From positions 868,001-932,000 of the forward strand of contig NC_085855.1 of the NCBI RefSeq assembly GCF_020906515.1: a DNA stretch of 64,000 nt, written 5' to 3'. The stretch is from Vanrija pseudolonga (lineage: Eukaryota > Basidiomycota > Tremellomycetes > Trichosporonales > Trichosporonaceae). Shown piece after piece: positions 20,551 to 33,553 of the stretch (position 1 is its first letter; each line of letters opens with the position of its first letter). The position numbers were made by a program, and so were the translations under genes. Below the pieces are notes generated by a model. It did no database searches. It was not told the DNA's origin and saw only the letters and a program-made list of their open reading frames with translations.

Positions 20551-23500
20551 TTAGAGCTCGGGTCTACGCTTTGCCGGCGACCACCGGGGCCACACGACCC
20601 TCTTGAGGGTGTGGACCCAGACTGCGCGGATGTCTGGCGTGTCGGTAACAAACATAAAGGTCTGTGTGGCCTAGAGACGATCAGCACCGCAACTTATACC
20701 CACAGCACACGTACAGTCTGAAGAACAAACGTCTTGCTACCCTTCTCTTGCAGGTCAAGAATGACGTTCGAGGTCATAGGGTCCTCTGGAGACAGCGTTT
20801 GCCCAGTTGTGGAGCCTGAAGGCGTCTTGGATGGTGACGGGGGGTGCGTTGCAACACCTGTCGGGGTACCCAGGAAGGTGAAAATGTGCTTGGGCCTCGG
20901 TCCGCCATTCTCAGGGCTATCATCCTTGGCCACAAGAAGGCGGGGGAAGTCGGTGAGAATAAGCTGGCGCCGCTTGGATGCGGGCATCAAGAAAGTCGGG
21001 AGTGGGACACCACTCGACGAGCGAATGAGGATCGGAGTGGACAGGACCACTCGCTCGGCTGGAAACAAGATCGGAAGCCTTTGACGGGTTAGCATCTTTG
21101 GCGTAGAATTTGTCCTCACCATTGGCTGTTGTCAGTCAAAGCCACGCCGTATGTGACGGACGCGTCTGGAGAGGCCGTCCGTGACTCGTCGAAACGGAAC
21201 TGGTCCTCGCTCCTGTCACTCATCCGACTTTGGTGACCGGAACCCGCGCGTCTGCCGGTGGGAGTGAACGGTGGGTTGATACCCATTGACTCGAGCAGGC
21301 CGCTAAGTCTGCCGCCACTCGAACTAGAGCTCGTAGACCAACCGCGGGTCTTGGGCTTCCTACGAGGAGGGGTGGCCGCTTCTTCGTCCAGCCAAGCACG
21401 GCGCGGCGGGTTGAGGTCTTCCGATGGTCCAGGAGTCTGGTTGCGGGACGGCAAGTGGAGGCCTGGGTGATCGACAGCTTCGACGGCGTTAGCCGCCGCA
21501 AGGCGATCAAACCGGGGCTCCTTGTCGTACGGCCGCTCCTCGTCTTGGTCAAACTCTCCATCCGAGACGTCCGAGTCAAAGGCGGCCCACACATCCGAGT
21601 CAAGTGTGACCTGAGCCAGAGTCTGTACAGGTGGCGACAGTCCAGTGTGAATCGCAGGAGCAGGAATGGTCCAAATGGTATTCCAGTCGACGTCTTCGAA
21701 GAAGGGGTGTGCCTTGATGAGCTGAGGCGTTGGGCGGCCAGTCGGGCTCAAGTTGAGCAGTAGCTCGACGAGAGACCGAGCCTTCGGGTCAAAGTCGTCG
21801 GGGAAGAAGAGGTCGCGGCTGAGCACCTTTTGAAAGGTGAGGTATTCCGTGGCGCTGCGGAAAGGCGACTTGCCCACAATGAAGTCGTACAGCACCACGC
21901 CGAAGGCCCAAATGTCCGATCTGTTAAGAGTCAGCCAGGTTCTCATGTCATCGACATACGCTTTGCTTGCAGGCTCGTTACGCAACACCTCGGGACTGAC
22001 ATAGTCGGCCGAGCCGACAAACGACCGCTTCGAAGTCTGCTCCTTGTCGTCCTTCCTGTTGAGAATCTTGGCGCTACCAAAGTCGGTCACCTTGATGCGC
22101 ATGTCGTCATCGAGGAGAATATTCTCTGGCTTGAGGTCTCGGTGAATAATGTCACGGTCGTGCATGAACTCGATTGTGTCGATCAGGAGCGCTGCGTAGT
22201 ACTTGGCCGCAGTAATGTCCAGGGAGCCAAACTTTCGGATCTGGGCCGCGAGTTCGCCATGAGAAGCAAGTTCAAGGACGTAGTCTGTATGGGTCAGCTA
22301 TGCTCCAATGATCATGCCCCAATACGCACAGACACTGGTCTTGTCGGCAAATGTGCAGTACAAACGGATGACGCCTGGGTGGCCGCCCATATGGGCCCCG
22401 GCTGAGGACTTGACGCTGCGATCCGAAGGGGCGCCAGACTGTCTCCGCTTCCTTGGCGTGCGGGTGCGCTGCGAGTCGGCATTGGGAACTGGGGCATCCT
22501 GTCCGGAATCACGTCGCGACATCGGCGGAGTTTGGATCTGGCCCGGCTCGGTTGTGTGCACCTTGTTGGTGAATGTTGGCAGCTCTCCCTCCTTTCCAGG
22601 TTCCTCCTTGACAGGCGAAGGAGGGTTGCTCGAGCGACCAGAAGCCTTCATTTCGGGACTGCGTTCCTCCAAGACTTCCTGCTGATCCCCGTTCTTGACC
22701 AGAATAGAGGTCGTCGCCAACGGGGACAGCGAAGTAGTCGGCGAAATCGGAGAACTGTCACTGCCGTGCCCATGGCGATCCTTGGTGGTATACTGAGGAC
22801 CGGTCGCCGTCGAGCTGTTGCGACGTTTCTGGGTCTGACCACTGCCGACGCTGCTGATGCTTGGGGCCGACTTCTTGTGCGTCACCACTGCCGTCTGGCC
22901 ACCCGACGACGAGTTGGACATTCCGCGGCGGTGAGCCGTCCTGGGCGATGTCGCGTGACGAGGCATCGACAGCCGAATTAGAGCATCGCGCTCAATATGG
23001 GCATACTTGATCTTGTTCTCTTGCACGAGGTGCGCCTGGTTCATAATCTTGATGGCAAATCGCCTGGGGCCACGCGACGACGCCGAGAGCATTGACGAGT
23101 TTGGAGCAAGAGTCGCCTCCACCACCTAAGCGAGATCAGCGTTACGGCCTCTCTTTCAGCAAGTAGCTCCCAGCTCACAGTGCTATAGCTGCCTCTTCCC
23201 AGCTCCTCGCCGAGAATGTAGTCTCGGAGGGACGGCTTCTTCTGAGCCGACCCGTTCGAGTGCGTCGACACGCCACTGGCCCTACGCTCGCGGTCACCGG
23301 CTGTCGGTGTCGCCATGTCGTCTGCACTGAGCGCACGGGCCTTGCCGTGAGAGCGGTACGCTGTCGGTGACGAGGGGCTTGAATGTGACGAGTCGTTGCG
23401 GAATGGAGGGGCTGGTGTAACGAGCTCGTCGTCATTCTCCATCGTGACGCGGAGCTGGTTTGGCGAAGTTGGCACGGGTACCGCATCGTATGGAAGCGGC

Positions 23501-23961
23501 AGTCTGCTTGCTCTTGGGGTTGTTGGGCTATAGCCGGCTTGATGTGAAGGAAGCGACGACGACCTTGCTGCTTCTGGGGAACTCGTCGTCACGATCGACG
23601 GTGGGGACGACGACTGTCCCGCTTGCCGTGCCATGCGAGGGCCGTTGTGCATGAATCCCCTGCCGCCGTACACTGGGACACGTTCTGGCTCGCTCGATCC
23701 ATAGTCTTCCAACGCATCCGAGGTTGCGAGTTGAGCGTCGGGCGTTGCCGCTGTTCGGGTCTGAATAGGTGGGGGTCGCATGGGAACGGCCACAAGACTT
23801 GATGTTGACTCTGTGGTCGTTGTCGACCTCGAAGATGACGTCGAGGCATTGCGCTGTAACAGCGTGGCCGATGCTAGCCTCGAGAATGCGGGGAGTGAAG
23901 TGGGTGGCGTCGGTGGTGTTGACGATGCCGACACTGAGGTAAAGGCTGCTGTTGCCGTCAT
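20551..23961 (-). CDS. PDK1: PDK1-type AGC kinase with C-terminal PH domain
   Basis: Master AGC kinase that phosphorylates the activation loops of other AGC kinases in the sphingolipid/TOR and cell-integrity network. About 1,050 residues in six exons. After a Ser/Pro-rich N-terminus of about 250 residues the kinase begins YILGEELGRGSYSTVVEA (P-loop), FAIKIMNQAHL (catalytic Lys), KIKYAHIERDALIRLS (alphaC Glu). An insertion of about 190 low-complexity residues follows before HPGVIRLYCTF. Then come IIHRDLKPENILLDD, VTDFGSAKI, the PDK1-type activation loop SFVGSADYVSPEVL, SDIWAFGVVLYDFIVGKSPF and a C-lobe end HPFFEDVDW. A PH domain follows: ERVVLSTPILIRSS, RRQLILTDFPRLLVA, and TFMFVTDTPDIRAVWVHTLK in the last exon. 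The splice at about 21918-21960 joins SKA to SDIW. The kinase looks active by motif. Confidence 0.92.
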
Positions 23962-25052
23962 TGCAGAGTGTTGAGCGATGGAGTAGACTGCTGATTGCTT
24001 GCTACTTGACCTCTACTGCTTCTGCAATGAGATGGGCTCGGCGCCTTGCGCTCAGTGATGAATGAGCCGAGAAGGAAGGGGGTGGGAATTGGAATGGGTC
24101 GTGTCGGGGTCGTGAGTGGATTGCTAGTAGTAGTGTGTCGGAAAGAGTCAGATGAGGAGTGTCAAGGTGTGATGCGACGAGTTGCCGCAGCCAGGCCACC
24201 CCAGCCGCAGTCGCGTGGTGTGTCTCGTCTCTGACACACTCAGAGTTGACTGCCTGGTGTCGGAAGGTGCGACCAGGTGCAATACTCGTTTAGGGTTTGC
24301 CCCGCCGCCCGCCTGCCGCCGCCGCCGCCGCTCGCCCCTCCGCCCCCTCCGCCCCGAGGCAAAAGCAGCCAGCCAGCCAGCCCAGCCAGCCAGCAGCCGT
24401 CCAAGTCCAGCCCAGGCCCCATCTGGACCCGCCGCCACCCCCTGAGTATCTGGCACGCACTGGCACAAAATTCCCCCTTTTTTGCCACCCTGACACCTGT
24501 CCCCATGTCCCCCCAACCACCATGCTATTACAACGTTTTTGCCCCCCGTCTTACCCCTAATGCCAGTAAGTATCCGCCTCCTAATTCACTGACTGCGGCG
24601 GCATGCAGCAAGAAAAAGGATCGACAAGTCGCACGCACCGCCATCAAACAGTCGACCCACACACACACAACACGCGACAACAGTCATGCTCCTCCAGGCA
24701 CGGCTCCAATGAGTCACCCAAACACCGCTAATACAAGGGAGAAAAAAATCAAATTACATACCACGTGCATTCAAATTGTACTCTTCACCTGGGCAGTCCT
24801 CGTGGCATTACCTCACACGACCACCGCCTCTTGCTGCGGCCTCGGGGCCTCGCCACTGGCCACTGCCCCATGGCAAGTCTGGACAGCCTATTACCCTATG
24901 ATCTGCACCGCTGGCACAGCTTCCCCCTTAGAGGTGGTAATCGTCGAGCGTGTTGACACGAACTCCGCGGCGTGTCCACACACCCTCAATGTTCATGTCC
25001 TCGACGCCACTGCCGCGTGTCAGCTTCTTGGTCTACACGCCAAAGCTCCAAC
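23962..25052. other. 1.1-kb intergenic region with CAGC-type low complexity
   Basis: Lies upstream of PDK1 and downstream of the AIFM2-like gene, both on the minus strand. A (CAGC)n/CCAGC tract is at about 24365-24402, beside a GCC-rich tract at 24302-24325 and C-rich stretches. A long open frame on the plus strand is entirely compositional (Pro/Ala/Ser runs) and is not called as a gene. Confidence 0.5.
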
Positions 25053-26327
25053 TCACTCGTCACGCCAGCGCGAGGTAGGCTCGGCACCCTCGGACTCTGG
25101 ATTCCTAAAGATGATGTTCTTTTGCTGCGCCAGTTAGCCAGCTGCAAGGGGAGTGGCACAAGACTGCGCTGCGCCAATGCCACGTACAATGCCCAGCGTC
25201 AGGTGGATGCCTCCGGGGCTGACGGTGATCGTCTCGGTCGGCGTCTTGCCCTCGATCAGCGACAAAATGTTCTGAGCCGCAGCGGCAGCCTGCGCCGCTC
25301 CGGGTCTGGCAGCCTTGTGTGCTCCCGTGTCGGCCACGTCTCCGACGGCGAAGAAGTTGGGGTACGCCGGGTCCTTGAACTGCAGCGTGGGCTGGACGCG
25401 GATGAAGCCGTTGGCGGGGTTGATGATCCCCTCCGGCGTCGACGCAGGAAGGTCGCGCACGAGATCGTTGTTGGGTGTCTGGCCCGTGGCGGGGATGACG
25501 AGCTGCGCGTCGACACTAGTGCCGTCCGCGAGATCAACCGTGAACGTCGAGCCGTCCTCAGGGAAGCCGCCCTTGGGGAACACGACGCGCGAGTTGGTGA
25601 TGAGCCTGATGCCGAGTTCGGTGAACCGCTCCTGGATAAGGTCGTGGAACTGGGGGTGGAACCTCGGCATGACCTTGTCGCGCGAGTGGACGAGCGTGAC
25701 CTGCTTCTCGGGAAACTTCTCCTTGAGGTCCGCCGCCATCTGGATACCGACGGCACCGCCGCCGACAAGCACGACAGAGTTGGCATTCTTCACCTTGGCC
25801 TGGTAGTCCTGGAAGTACGTGACAGCGGACGGCTTGTCGTCCGACACCATAGAGCCAGGTGGCGTCAGCCGCGTGCCGGTCGCGACGACAACATAGTCGA
25901 ACGGGATCTCTCTCGAACCCTCCCACTCGCGGTCGAGCACGGCGCGGCCAGGCTCAAGGGCGACAACTCGCGCCTGCACAACCTTGTGCTGGTCCTTGTT
26001 TGGGATCGTGTCCTGGTTGAACACGCCAGTGAAGGGTACGAATGCCTTGTGCTCGTGCGTGGGGACAATGGCGAAGCGCGGCTGAGGGGTGTCAGGGAGG
26101 AACGGGGTGGAGACGACGGCGGCGGCCACAGCGGCAACTTACAAAGGCAAACAGGTGGTGGAAATGACTGTGGGGCTCGACAAGCACGACGCGGTAGGTG
26201 GCGGGCAAGACGGCAGCGAGCTGCTGGGCCGCGTTCTGGGGCAAGTCAGCGAGGCCACACGGCTTTGACTCACAATGCCGACATACGACGCCCCGACGAC
26301 AACGGCGTTCTTGAGTGCTGTGACCAT
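25053..26327 (-). CDS. AIFM2/FSP1-like FAD-dependent pyridine nucleotide oxidoreductase
   Basis: Flavoprotein oxidoreductase of the AIF/NDH-2-like class; likely NAD(P)H:quinone-type activity, but the substrate is unknown. Exons 26274-26327, 26143-26235, 25188-26081 and 25053-25124 give 370 residues. The N-terminal FAD site is NAVVVGASYVGINAAQQLA (G-x-S-x-x-G form). FDYVVVATGTRLTPPG is the central ATG motif; SVVLVGGGAVGIQMAADL is the second nucleotide-binding site; PNFFAVGDVADTGAHKAAR is the C-terminal FAD-binding GD motif. The last intron (25125-25187) has a GGCTAAC branch point only 8 nt before the acceptor; splicing there replaces an unspliced stop at 25134 by LGIQKNIIFRNPESEG, which resembles fungal AIF-like C-termini. 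No signal peptide or membrane segment is seen, so cytosolic or peripherally attached. Confidence 0.88.
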
Positions 26328-26972
26328 GGTGCTGAATTGAAGATGGGGGGAGGGGCAGGGGGTGGAACGGCAGGCGGGCAGCTTTATAACCCCAGACAAC
26401 GAGCCCACGCGTGTGCTCGCTCGCTCGGACGGATGTGGCCGAAGCAAACCCGAGACGGGGCCGGCCTCCGACCCCCGCCTACCTGTCTGCCGACCCGCGT
26501 GCTCGTGCTCGCTTGGTCAGTCAACTCAGCTGCGGGTGGCAAGGGGCGACGGAGCGGGCTAGCGCTGCGCATCGGCGGGTGGTCGCCTTGGATCGGCCGG
26601 TCTCTCTCTCTCTGTGTCCATGTGGGGCGGGTAGCGTCTCGACTTATCTGATAAACCGGAGGCTTTTTTTTTTCTCGCTTTGGCCGGGTCGACCCTGAAA
26701 CGTCGTCGTCGCTATGATCACATCCACGCACACAAACTGACACCATTAAAACGTGCTCTGTGCAGTCACCGGACAACAGCGACAGCTGTCAGGGAAAGAA
26801 AACAGCCAGGAGAGCTCGGCTAGCACCGCGGTCCTTCCGCGCCGGATATGGCCGTGGGTCGACGAGTCAGATGAGTCATTCGAGGCAATCAAACACTGGA
26901 CTGGGACACTGCCCTTTCCTAGCACCACGCTGATCACTTCTGACATGTTCATCGTTGCCTACTTACCCATTT
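26328..26972. other. intergenic, nothing recognised
   Basis: About 645 bp upstream of the AIFM2-like gene and downstream of the CLASP gene. Includes a CT repeat near 26601-26612 and a T9 run near 26665. No coding potential supported. Confidence 0.4.
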
Positions 26973-29900
26973 CTACCGTAGTCTAGCGCCTTTGGTAAGG
27001 CCATCGAGTAGCTCTTCAAGAACTGCTTGCCTCCGCGCCGCATCCTCAGCGCCGTCGAACGATGCCCTATTCATGACGCCGTTCTGCTGCATCAAGTAGG
27101 TGGCGAAGCTGCGCTGGCCGGCATCAAGGTCGGGGAAGAGGGCGAGGGTGCGGACGTCATCCCCTAGCATGCACTGGACAGCCAGAATGACACGGTGCGC
27201 CGCCTGTCGAGCCAGCACACCCTCCGCCGTGGTGAGGGACAGGGCCTGTGAGGGTCAGCAACAACACGACAGCAGGAATCGCCCACTCACAGCCATAACT
27301 TGTCGCTCGAGTCGCCTGGCCTCGGTCTCCACAGCTTCCTTTGGGAGGTGAAGGATGCACATGCCCATGGCGTTAAGACCAAAGTTGTATCCCGAGACCC
27401 TTGCACGGTCGCCACGGAGATGCGCAGATTCGTGCTGTAGGGCGGCCAGATTGGACTGCGACGACTCCGTACTTCGCGCCGCAATGTATCGATCAAGTGC
27501 CGAGTGAAGCAGGAGGAGGAGGAAAGGAGGGTTGCACACCTCCGTCAGCAGGGAGACCAGAGAGTTTGTCGATTCCAGGATCTGCGCCGTCAGCAATGAA
27601 CCGTAGCCAAACTCACGACAGGGTTGGTGGATGATCGCAGGACGAAGAGCGAATCCAACAGATCGTCCTCCCTAGATTCACACAAGACCCATTGGTTCTG
27701 CACAAGCTCCCACAAGAGTACCAGACCTTGCTCCAAGATGTTTGTGGCCTGATGGATCAGCTACTCGACAGTCCTTGACGACCTACCCGCTTGGGATCCA
27801 AGAATGCCATCAGCCCGTCGAATACACGGTCGAAAAGACGCTGCTCTTCCCATACGAGCTTTTGTTCGGCAATGTCCTCCCGGTCAACCTCGTCGTCAAG
27901 GGAGTTTTCAAGGGCAATGTCATGAGCTTGTGAGAACAGGACAAGTCTCTGCAAATTTCCCAATGTCGGCGAGCCAGACGTCAGAGCCCCGACATCTTCC
28001 TCGATGGTCTCCTTTGTGAGTTCACGATCGGCATTGAGGGACGTTGCCTGGTCGAGCACTGGGGGCATTAGACAACAGCTAACGAGCAAGTACCCACATT
28101 TCTGACGCTCTTTCCACCAGCTGCGTTCATGAGCGCGACTCTTCAGGTCGTGAAGCAGCCTCGGAGTCATGGCCCGTGGCGAATCCTCCCAAATCTGACG
28201 CTGACGTGAGACTGGTGTGCGGAATGGCTGTGCGATGGAAACGCTCGAACTCCCAGGGCGGGCGGGAGTAATGGGGGCGGTTGCCAAGTCCATTTGATCG
28301 TCATCAAAGTCGAGGAGCTGCTGGGCAGCGGATAAACCCTGCGCAACCTGCGCCCGGCGTGCGTCGTCCGCCGGATCGACCGGCCCATCGGGAACGAAAC
28401 TTCGACGTCTAGCAAACGGCGTGGTATTGACCGAGTCGGACACATTGCGTGAAGCAACACCGCGATGTGGCGGCAACGACGACTCGGCTTGGTAGTGTAC
28501 GGGCTCCGGATGAGATCTCGGAAGATGAAATCGAGGGAGGGTGGGCGTACGAAGATGGGAGCCCCCCGCAGATGTATCGCTGGATGCTGCGTCCCGCATG
28601 TCTGAATGACGCAGCGACCGAGGCATCGAGTCAAGGAGCGATGGTGGGCTGTGCGAGAGCGTCCTGGCAAGACTAGACGACCGCGACCGAGATGAAGCTT
28701 GGGATGACGCCGCGTTGGTCTTCAGGACGGGTGTAGGAATAACAGTCGCGCGTTGGCCTACACGCGGCGGATGGCCCAACTGAGCACTTGATCGGGACTT
28801 GTCGCTTTTCACAGAGTGAGTGGATAGGCGCTTTTCGCTCTGAGCCGATACTCGTCTCCTCGTTTGAGAGGCATGCGCATTGTCCAGGTTTTCCACTCCA
28901 AGCGGCTGGTTTCGCTGTTCCACTCCTCTCCGTGAGTCAGTTGTCAACCGCGAATCGCCGGGGGTTGGACGAGGGTCGGTAGACGCCTTGAAAAGAGTGG
29001 ACGAAATGGGCGACGATGCTGCTTCTGGTGCCTTGGGCGGCGATGAAGAGGCTGAAGCTGCCGCGTGTCCATTGTTTTGATGAAGCCCCAGCGCACCTAC
29101 GCCGAGAGCGAGGGCATCCACGTCCGGTGGAGAGGAGGGCGAGGGCGATGCAGTCTCCATAGGAGGTTGTGGGCTTCCTTCCTCTCCGGCGGGAGGGGGA
29201 GAAGTTGCCTTCGCCTGTCTCGCCGACACGGTGTTATCGGGCACACCAGCCTCGTTGCCGGCCGTCCGAGAGACAGCTGATGGTGAAGCGTTTGGTGAGG
29301 CTGCTCGTGAGCTCCCGTTGGTGGACGAGGCCTTGTCTGCAGCGGCCTTGGCTCGCCTTGCAGCAATCATGGCCGCCATCGCCGAGCTCTGACGGGGTCT
29401 ATTCGGAGTCGTTCGCGCAGAGCCGCCGGCGGACAGCGTGCCCTTAGGGTTTGCCTTCTCAAGTTGTTTCTTGGCAGTGGAGTCGAGGCTGTCGAGGATT
29501 GATGCAGCTTGCCGCGGCCAAACCTTGTCAAAGGCCCAGAATGCTCCTCGAGCTTGTTCACGAACACCAGTGCTGGTGTCCGCGAGACAGCGTCGTAGCA
29601 ACTGCTCGATTTCAGACACTGTCCCAGCGTGAGCCTCTATGGCACTCAAGTGCGGACGGGCTTGGTTCTCCAAGAACGTTTTGAGGTGGGCTGCACCGAA
29701 CTGGCGCGATGCGATACTCTTGTCATTGATACCGGCGGCAATGTGAGAAATAATAGGCCGAGGGTGTAGTGTTGAGTGAATGATAATGGCCGTTACCGCC
29801 CTTTGAGACTTGTCGGCAATGATTTTCTTTGTGAAGCCTCTGTCACGACGTTAGTTGAATACGACGGCAAGGACATACGCCATCTTCCCCAATACTGGGA

Positions 29901-31315
29901 GTAAGGGTTCAAGACAGGCGTCAAACGATGTGCCTAGGCTCTCTGCAAGCTCCTGTACCAGGGCACACGCCTGTTGTGCTACAGTTGTTCGCAAGCTGAG
30001 CAGCTAGGGGTTAGCTCCGTCACGCCGGATCTCTCACAGTCTTCGCAATCCCGTCAATCACGTCCCCTTTCAAGGAAGCCAAGAACGCGTCCGAGTACTT
30101 GCTTGATGCACCGCCGCGGAGCATCCCTCGCATTCGTACAAGTGAGCGTTCGCGAGGGCCCCAGTTGTGCTCCGTTTCCTTGCCCTATTGGTGTGAGCAA
30201 AGATCAGGTCGGAGGGCTATACCTGGAAATGTGGAACCATGGCCTTGAATTCGCTTTGCAGATCTGCGGCACTCGCAACCTCCGAGTCAGCCTCATTCAA
30301 GCCAGACCTCGCTCACCAACACAACCTCTACTTCCTCATTCCCATTGAGTTGGCTGGGTTTCGCAGCCGACTCTGCAGGAACGGCCGTCTCCGTCTCTGT
30401 TTGCGCTGGTGCTGGACCAGAGTCGCCACCAAGGACGCGCGCGATAACTACATCGGCGATCGATTTGCGGACATTGCGTGCCAACATGAGCTTCTTGAGT
30501 TCGGAGCGAGCAGCGGCGGGAACCGTCGGCGGAGACAACAAGGCGACGACAGTCTAGGGACGATCAGTGTGGATTCGGACGAAGGAGAAGCGAAGACTTA
30601 CTTCTCTTGCTTGGTCCCGCACACTGCCATCGCCATCTTCCAAGAGGTTGACGAGGCCTGGTAACCACGGCTTGAGAGGGAGCTTGGAGCTCTTGTCGCT
30701 CCTCATCGCTAACAAGAGCTTCAAGAGGACAATCTTGGCTCGTGAGTTCTTGCCCGCAAGGGTGTCCTTGACTGCCTTCTCCCAAATACTAGCCATGCCA
30801 TCTTTGGCCTTGCCCTTCTGCGATGGCGCTGGTGATTCGGCCTCGTAGGCCTTGTTTCCGAGGAGGGCAAGACACTGGCTCGCGGGCTCGTGGACCTTGT
30901 CCTTTGGGTCGTTTAGTCGCTCAATGAGCCCGGGGACAAGCTGGACGAGTGCCAGCTGGAGGTGGTGGACATGTGGTGCGGCGGACGGGATGAGGGGGAT
31001 GTAAGCCGGAAGGAACGCGCTTAGAGCTGAAGTCACGAGGAGGTGCGACGGCGACCGCAAGAACGGCGCGACCAAGAGCGTGATGGCGTCGACGGTCTTG
31101 TCTGGGAGCTCTGATATTGGGTCCAGCTTTATTGCCCAAAGCTGGACCAAGTTGATCTTCTTGTCGACGTCTGCAACGAACAGCGTTAGCAAGTGCTATC
31201 TGCGAGCTGGGACGAGCGCGTTGAGACGTGAGGTGTGTGGCCAGAACTCACCGCCTGCCCGGAGAGCGACGAGGAAAGCCTCCACCTCTTCCTCTGATAC
31301 CATGGTGTTTACCAT
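26973..31315 (-). CDS. STU1: CLASP-family microtubule plus-end protein
   Basis: Microtubule rescue and spindle-stability factor of the CLASP/Stu1/Cls1 family. About 1,300 residues in roughly ten exons. N-terminal TOG/HEAT-like helices: [73 protein letters not shown] and [19 protein letters not shown]. The CLASP_N domain ends with the family signature in which [19 protein letters not shown] precedes [19 protein letters not shown] long Ser/Arg/Pro-rich segment follows ([18 protein letters not shown]), the microtubule-binding type of linker. The C-terminal helical region ([14 protein letters not shown]-type heptads through [15 protein letters not shown]) is likely the second HEAT/partner-binding part. 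Two in-frame ATGs, 31315 and 31303, both fit; the first is used here. Confidence 0.85.
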
Positions 31316-31646
31316 GGCCGGAATGGAGTGCTCAGAGGAGTGGTTGAGATGGAGGGCTGCGCAACGCGGGTGTGCAGAGTGACAAAGTGGTGATTCCTAG
31401 TCGGCAGCCCAAACACGCCCAAAGTGGTGGTGGTGGTGGTGGTGGTCAGTCAGGTCAGGTCGGGTCGTCGTCAACGAGCAGTGACGCGCGCCGCCGCTCA
31501 CTCTCGTCTGCCGTAAAATGCTTCCGCCGGCACCGACAGGGGTGATTGATGGGGCATCAAGTTCATCATCATATCCGGAGGCTGCATGCATCAAGCCGCG
31601 CCTCCTCTAACATGGCCTGTACAAACAAAAAAAAGGACAAGACTCG
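31316..31646. repeat. intergenic with GGT trinucleotide repeat
   Basis: About 330 bp between the 3' end of GTR2 and the start of CLASP. A (GGT)n run of about 8 copies lies at 31423-31446, probably within the CLASP 5' leader or promoter. Nothing else recognised. Confidence 0.55.
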
Positions 31647-33084
31647 CTACACCTCCATCAGAATGCGCCTGACACCCTGGCGCAGGAATGTCAGGTTGTA
31701 CTCAATCATTCCTCGCCTGGCGTGCCATGTGTCGGTGCGAAGGAGAACGACCAGAGCCAGCTGCCTGTTGGCATGTTAGCGTTTCGTTCACATCGAGGTA
31801 CTCTGATGACGACGTACGGGGTGAATTGCCACAATGCGATGGTAGTGTTTGGCAGCAACCTTGTAGCCTGGGTCATCCACGGCGCCTCGGTGTCCTCGTC
31901 GTCCCACCACGCTTTTGGCTGGGCCCCGTCAGGCCCATCGGAAGCCTCAAGGTCGGCTTTTGGCGACGACTTGGCAGCCGACGGTGCCAGATGCCTTGAG
32001 TGTGAGCACAGATAGATCAAGGACAACCTCACCTATAAATTTCTCGGAACTGAAGGAACCGGGAGAGGTACTCTGTGACTTGCTCCATCGTGGCGTCGTT
32101 GCGGTGGCGATTATCAGTGGCAAGGACAACACCAGAAGCAATGTCAAACAGGTACGAGTTGTCCATGCCCGAAGTCTGCAATCAGCAAGTGAATGGTTCA
32201 CTATTGCTCACCTCGGTAAAGTTGAGAAGGAGGGCCTCAACCGCCGGGAGCATCTCCATTATGCCTTGGAGCACCTTGCTCCAGGCGTCTCGGAGGGAAA
32301 CATCGTGCACGCTGGTCATGTCGAACTTGATTTCAGCGACCATGTGGTTGAAGATGTTATTGCATACTCCAGAGTCGGACAGGTCGAGGTGCGGAGCGTA
32401 GGCCTGAAGACTTGAATACTGAAAGTCTTCCAGCTCTTCCGTCATGGCTCTCTGGATTTCACTGTAGTTTTCTGAAGAGCAGGTCAGCTTAGCCAGCGAA
32501 GGCAACGCACCTCCGCGATAATCCTCTGACAGGGCCTCGGCCTTATGAATGAAGACTGAGAACTTCATTGCGGGGTTGGCGAGGTATCCGCGCATGATCG
32601 TGTGGACTGCCTGACGAACGGCATCATGATAAGAGTCGTCTTGCTAATGCGGGTCAGTGCATGCACTGGCCTGATGGGTCCTTGTCTCACCTGCATGTCC
32701 ATGACATACACCAAGGTTGAGAATGACCCTAGCGGGGCATCCAGCTGGTCAATGTCAAAGTTGGAGGGCGTGTCCCAAAGCTGAATAGGGACGATGGTGC
32801 TATCGCAGTCAGAGAGATTGCACGGTCAAGACGAAGCATTCCTCACTCATAGTTGATCTTTTCGATCTTCTGGGTGATACCAATGTAGGGCACATCCTTG
32901 ACTGGGACATGCTGGAAGACGGTTTTGATGCAAGAAGATTTACCAGCCCTAGAGGTGTCAGTTTGGTGGGAAGCGAATGGGGTGAGACTGCTCACTTGCG
33001 CCAACCGGTGACGAGGATCTTTTGCCTCTGGTTGTCGTCAGAGGTGGACGCCTGTCGTGGTCTTGATGATTCTGCTTGAGCCAT
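31647..33084 (-). CDS. GTR2: Rag-family GTPase, RagC/D (Gtr2) type
   Basis: Partner of Gtr1 in the EGO/Ragulator complex that reports amino acids to TORC1 on the vacuole. Roughly eight short exons, about 350 residues. G1 is QKILVTGWRKAGKSSC with the intron after WRK. IQLWDTPSNFDIDQLDAP carries the WDTP (G3) box, where RagA-type proteins have WDCGGQ. Then comes STLVYVMDMQDDSYHDAV, and KFSVFIHKAEALSEDYR, where HKxE/D is the Rag-type G4. The C-terminal roadblock-like half follows: FQYSSLQAYAPHLDLSDSG, EALLLNFTE and NSYLFDIASGVVLATD. It ends RQGVRRILMEV. Switch regions fit RagC/D better than RagA/B. Start is at MAQAESSRPRQ. Confidence 0.88.
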
Positions 33085-33553
33085 GGCAACGCAGAGATGG
33101 AGGGGTGCAGTAGACAAAGTGGACTGAAGGAGAAGATGGTGAAATGACACTGTCGTCGTTGCGGCCGCCTGATGCTAGGCTAGCTGCTGAGAGGATTGAC
33201 GTCAAAGGAGCAGCAGGCGTCGGCGCTCACAGCAGTGCAAGAGACGGAAGCAAAACCAGTAATGGATTAATCTGCTAAACTACCACGTGGGTCACCAACC
33301 ATCAGCCTCCACCACGCGGGTACGCGACTGATATTTCATTTTTGAGTCCGTTCATGGGTCCACGGGTCCAAAATCGAGGCCACGCGCGACGCGTCGTGGA
33401 CATGACCCATGAACAACAACCACAACAACTTGCATTCAACAATACAAGCTCAATCAATCTGCAACCCCCAAGAAGACAAGAGAAACACCCGCCCTTCGCC
33501 CTGTTGCTCCATCAGCCTTCTACAACAGCGACAAGCGCCCAGCCGGTGCAATC
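33085..33553. other. divergent intergenic region, nothing recognised
   Basis: About 470 bp shared as promoter region by GTR2 (minus) and MRC1 (plus). No repeat or motif is assigned. Confidence 0.4.

Noticed and set aside
24277-25137. A 286-residue open frame on the plus strand
   Set aside because: Built from Pro/Ala/Ser low-complexity tracts in the PDK1-AIFM2 intergenic region; its end overlaps the AIFM2-like last exon on the other strand; no family features.
24972-26651. A 559-residue plus-strand open frame
   Set aside because: Antisense shadow of the AIFM2-like gene; its Arg/Asp-rich composition is what the complement of that coding sequence gives.
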